Shown piece by piece: positions 4,875 to 6,788 of a DNA stretch of 6,788 bases. Every line of letters starts with the position of its first letter. Position 1 is the first letter of the stretch. Location: the NCBI GenBank assembly GCA_019454665.1, contig JACFNW010000121.1, positions 1 through 6,788 on the forward strand, written 5' to 3'. The position numbers and the translations under genes are program-made. Source of the DNA: Fimbriimonadaceae bacterium (GTDB lineage Bacteria; Armatimonadota; Fimbriimonadia; Fimbriimonadales; Fimbriimonadaceae). A model generated the notes under the pieces. The model searched no databases. It was not told the DNA's origin and was given only the letters and a program-made list of their open reading frames with translations.

Positions 4875-5873
4875 ATGTCAGCCATGGACTACATCGACCT
4901 CTTCTGCGGCATCGGCGGTTTTCATCAGGCCGCCAATCAGGTCGGCTCGAGACGCGGGCTGCCTCTCCGGTGCGTTTTTGCCTCCGACATTGATCCGGAG
5001 TGCCGCCGGGCCTACGAACACAACTATGGCCTGGCGCCAATCGGCGATATCCGGACGGTCGAGCCCTCAGACATCCCTGATCATGACCTGCTCTTTGCGG
5101 GATTCCCGTGCCAACCCTTCAGCATCATCGGCGACTTGAGAGGGTTTGACGATACCCGCGGGACACTCTTCTTTGAGATCGCGCGAATTCTGCAGGAAAA
5201 GAAGCCGAAAGCTTTCATTCTAGAGAACGTCAAGATGCTCGTCGGGCATCAACAAGGCAGAACACTCGCACGGATAACGGAGACGCTACACGACCTTGGC
5301 TATAGCGTCACATATCGCGTGCTGAACGCATTGGACTTCGGGCTGCCCCAGAAACGAGAGCGTGTCTTTATCGTCGGATTTCGAGACCCAAGCCCATTCG
5401 TGTGGCCCCATGGCGGGGTGCCAATGAAGCCGTTACGCGAATTGTTGGAGCCCGAGGTCCATCCTCGATACCTCGCTTCGGAAGCCATCCGACGATCTAG
5501 AGCGGAGTGGCACACCAAAGAAGGTCAGCCCACGATCTGGCACGAAAACAAGGCTGGGAATGTCAGCAAGTATCCGTATTCCTGCGCACTGCGGGCTGGA
5601 GCTTCGTACAATTATCTTCTCGTTGATGGAGAACGTCGCCTTACTGAACGGGAGATGCTGCGGCTGCAAGGTTTTCCCGACACTTTCGAGATTGTATGCA
5701 ACCACTCGCAGACTCGGAAGCAAGCTGGCAACTCCGTCCCGGTTCCGATGGTTGCCTCGGTTTTGGACCGTGTTCTTGATGCGTTGCAATCTCATGGTGG
5801 CTATCCCTTGGCCTCGCAAAGCCATGAGCAACTAGAGTTCGTGATGGAGAAACGTTGGAAGAACCGCGACTGA
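4875..5873 (+). CDS. C5-cytosine DNA methyltransferase (Type II)
   Basis: This 332-residue enzyme transfers methyl from S-adenosylmethionine to C5 of cytosine in a specific sequence, protecting it from the partner nuclease. All main motifs are present: I, DLFCGIGGF (8-16), binds SAM; II, ASDIDPECRRAYEHN (36-50); IV, GFPCQPFS (76-83), with catalytic C79; VI, ENV (117-119); VIII, QKRERVFIVG (159-168); IX, RRLTEREMLRLQGFPD (254-269); X, QAGNSVPVPMV (283-293). The target recognition region (about 170-253) is short, as in enzymes with one simple target. It contains YSCALRAGASYNYLLVDG, which reminds me of GGWCC/GGNCC-type methylases, but specificity cannot be read off. ATG 4884 is an equally plausible start, removing three residues. 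The endonuclease gene overlaps its 3' end by 19 bases. Confidence 0.97.
   Translation: MSAMDYIDLFCGIGGFHQAANQVGSRRGLPLRCVFASDIDPECRRAYEHNYGLAPIGDIRTVEPSDIPDHDLLFAGFPCQPFSIIGDLRGFDDTRGTLFFEIARILQEKKPKAFILENVKMLVGHQQGRTLARITETLHDLGYSVTYRVLNALDFGLPQKRERVFIVGFRDPSPFVWPHGGVPMKPLRELLEPEVHPRYLASEAIRRSRAEWHTKEGQPTIWHENKAGNVSKYPYSCALRAGASYNYLLVDGERRLTEREMLRLQGFPDTFEIVCNHSQTRKQAGNSVPVPMVASVLDRVLDALQSHGGYPLASQSHEQLEFVMEKRWKNRD
5846..5849 (+). promoter_or_regulatory. Ribosome binding site deciding the TTG start of the endonuclease
   Basis: GGAG inside the end of the methyltransferase gene lies 5 bases before TTG 5855. There is no in-frame ATG near the start of this frame, so this site is the main argument for TTG 5855 and for translational coupling to the methylase. 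Confidence 0.6.
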
Positions 5874-6598
5874 GGACCGTTGACAAGGCAAATGCTCCGT
5901 ATCCGTTGAACGAACTCGGCCCACGAGTTCTGAGATCGATCGGACGCTCTATGCTTGCATCGCTCATTGTGCGCGGCACCGATCAGTTTGAAGGCACGGA
6001 TTGGGAGCGTGCGTTTGCGAATGCTATCGGAGCTGACTGGAAGCCGTCTAATGTGGGTCTGGACGACGTAGTGTTAGGTAATTGTTGCTGGGGTGCAAAA
6101 ACAGTGAAGAACAACAAGCCGTTCTCAGCGAGAGCGGTGCGACTGATCAGCGGCAGGAACAGCTTGGACTTTAGCTATGGCATTTCGGATGTGCGAAGTA
6201 TCGATGAATCGGAAGTTGGTGCCCGCGTCTTGGCAATCTACAACGATAGGGTATCGTCTGTGCGCGCTCGCTTCAAACACGTTCGCACCGTAGTCTTGAT
6301 GAAGGGGCCCGACCTTCGTGAGAACGCCGTGTTCGAGGTCGAGACGGTCCGGCTTGAGGCGGAAAAGTTTGTTTGGAGCTGGAACAAGAATGGCAATCTG
6401 GTGGGCTTCGAAAACGGAGTTCAAAGGGTAACATGGCAACCGCATGGGTCCCAGTTTACGCTTCATGAATCTGTGCCATCAAGTCGGAGCATGTTCAGGC
6501 TTCTTCCTCCGGATAATGTTTTCGAGATCAGTGCGATTCGCTTGCTCGAATCCGTAGGATTTGAGGAGGACTGGGTTCAGGTGGTTGAGTCAGTTTAG
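5855..6598 (+). CDS. Putative Type II restriction endonuclease, family unassigned
   Basis: This 247-residue protein (from TTG) probably cleaves the DNA sequence its methyltransferase partner protects. The role is inferred mainly from the overlap, shared low GC and size. Internally, helical GTDWERAFANAIGA (47-60) precedes GLDDVVLGNCCWGAKTVKN (68-86), which resembles the PD-(D/E)XK core, with D70/D71 as metal ligand and K82 as catalytic lysine. The usual acidic residue before the lysine is missing (G80-A81), so a relocated Glu, perhaps E161 or E163 in FEVETV, would be needed. RLISGRNS (96-103) and VTWQPHGSQFTLHE (192-205) look like conserved family blocks, with WQPHGSQF a distinctive signature. 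It has no signal peptide or membrane segment. Other cassette proteins, such as a DNA-binding accessory, are possible but less likely. Confidence 0.72.
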   Translation: MEEPRLRTVDKANAPYPLNELGPRVLRSIGRSMLASLIVRGTDQFEGTDWERAFANAIGADWKPSNVGLDDVVLGNCCWGAKTVKNNKPFSARAVRLISGRNSLDFSYGISDVRSIDESEVGARVLAIYNDRVSSVRARFKHVRTVVLMKGPDLRENAVFEVETVRLEAEKFVWSWNKNGNLVGFENGVQRVTWQPHGSQFTLHESVPSSRSMFRLLPPDNVFEISAIRLLESVGFEEDWVQVVESV

Positions 6599-6629
6599 AC
6601 TCATCGTTCGATTGGTGCGGGAGTTGGCT

Positions 6630-6788
6630 GTGGAGGTTCTTGGCATTGCCCGACACGTCTATGGCGCCGTGCTCGATGCCGTGTATCCGCCTCAGTGCGC
6701 GTTGTGCGGCACGATGGGCGACCCGGCTTACTGTTCGCCTTGCCGCGACGAGACCGAGTGGCTCGAGCCCCGCGTCACCACCCTGATC
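6630..6788 (+). CDS. comF: ComF-like phosphoribosyltransferase, 5' part only
   Basis: The first 53 codons of a gene run off the right edge. The sequence has YPPQCALCG followed by AYCSPC, a Cys-x2-Cys, eight-residue gap, Cys-x2-Cys zinc-finger arrangement that characterises the N-terminus of ComF-family proteins; a short helix precedes it, as usual. ComF is a cytoplasmic protein needed for DNA uptake in competent bacteria, carrying a C-terminal phosphoribosyltransferase domain that would lie outside the window. I place the start at GTG 6630, 6 bases after GGGAG (6619-6623). The frame is open back to 6558, so GTG 6615 or TTG 6585 (inside the endonuclease gene) are alternatives. GC content climbs back to chromosomal values within this gene, marking the right edge of the restriction-modification cassette. 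No separate promoter is evident. Confidence 0.85.
   Translation, partial: MEVLGIARHVYGAVLDAVYPPQCALCGTMGDPAYCSPCRDETEWLEPRVTTLI

Larger units (their letters stand above)
4815..6598 (+). other. Low-GC restriction-modification cassette (probable acquired island)
   Basis: Between the DUF1854 gene and comF the GC content falls: hand counts give 32/60 at 5221-5280 and 30/60 at 6181-6240, against about 41-42/60 in flanking blocks. Codon choice is also less GC3-biased. The stretch holds exactly two genes, a DNA methyltransferase and a putative endonuclease, a typical horizontally moved unit. I found no integrase, insertion sequence or convincing flanking direct repeats, so the mode of entry is unknown and the exact edges are uncertain. 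Confidence 0.65.

Noticed and set aside
5855..6598. Assigning GGWCC specificity to the restriction-modification pair
   Set aside because: The hint is only a remembered resemblance in the methylase recognition region. GGWCC sites occur in the window, including inside both cassette genes, so their presence does not help.
4815..6640. Direct repeats or attachment sites flanking the restriction cassette
   Set aside because: I compared 4801-4875 with 6590-6640 and found only short scattered matches such as CATCG, and no integrase or transposase.

Overview
The window is a stretch of chromosome from a high-GC bacterium. Most genes run at roughly 65-70 % GC in blocks I counted by hand (42/60 G+C at 2041-2100, 41/60 at 6661-6720). 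Several genes appear to be leaderless: a -10 hexamer sits a few bases before the start codon and no Shine-Dalgarno sequence is visible. No rRNA or other taxonomic marker is present. The mix of housekeeping and DUF genes would fit a lineage such as Armatimonadota, but that is only an impression.

Layout. Positions 1-84 are non-coding with a weak hairpin. A membrane-anchored GNAT acetyltransferase (687 down to 85, minus strand) diverges across a 71-base promoter region from a two-gene plus-strand unit. That unit encodes a degenerate J-domain protein (759-1220) and a compact, signal-less GH29 alpha-L-fucosidase (1232-2299). The last 22 bases of the fucosidase gene lie antisense over the 3' end of a tRNA-Thr(GGU) gene, the second member of a minus-strand tRNA-Tyr(GUA)/tRNA-Thr pair (2476 down to 2278). 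Between the tRNA promoter and the next gene is a 56-base nested palindrome. Then come an exported DUF4139 protein (4090 down to 2573, minus) and a 226-base divergent spacer holding about ten 10-11-base tandem repeats. A plus-strand DUF1854 gene (4317-4814) follows.

From about 4815 to 6598 composition drops to about 50-57 % GC. This stretch holds a two-gene restriction-modification cassette: a canonical C5-cytosine DNA methyltransferase (4875-5873), overlapped by 19 bases by a gene (5855-6598) for a probable Type II restriction endonuclease. I cannot assign the nuclease to a named family. Its TTG start and overlap suggest the nuclease is made only after, and in smaller amount than, the protective methylase. 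GC-rich chromosome resumes with the 5' end of a ComF-like phosphoribosyltransferase gene that runs off the window.

The most rewarding points are the unassigned restriction enzyme and its specificity, the HPD-less J-like protein, the gene-over-tRNA overlap, the nested palindrome, the 11-base repeat array, and the shared GG-plus-TA-type -10 elements.
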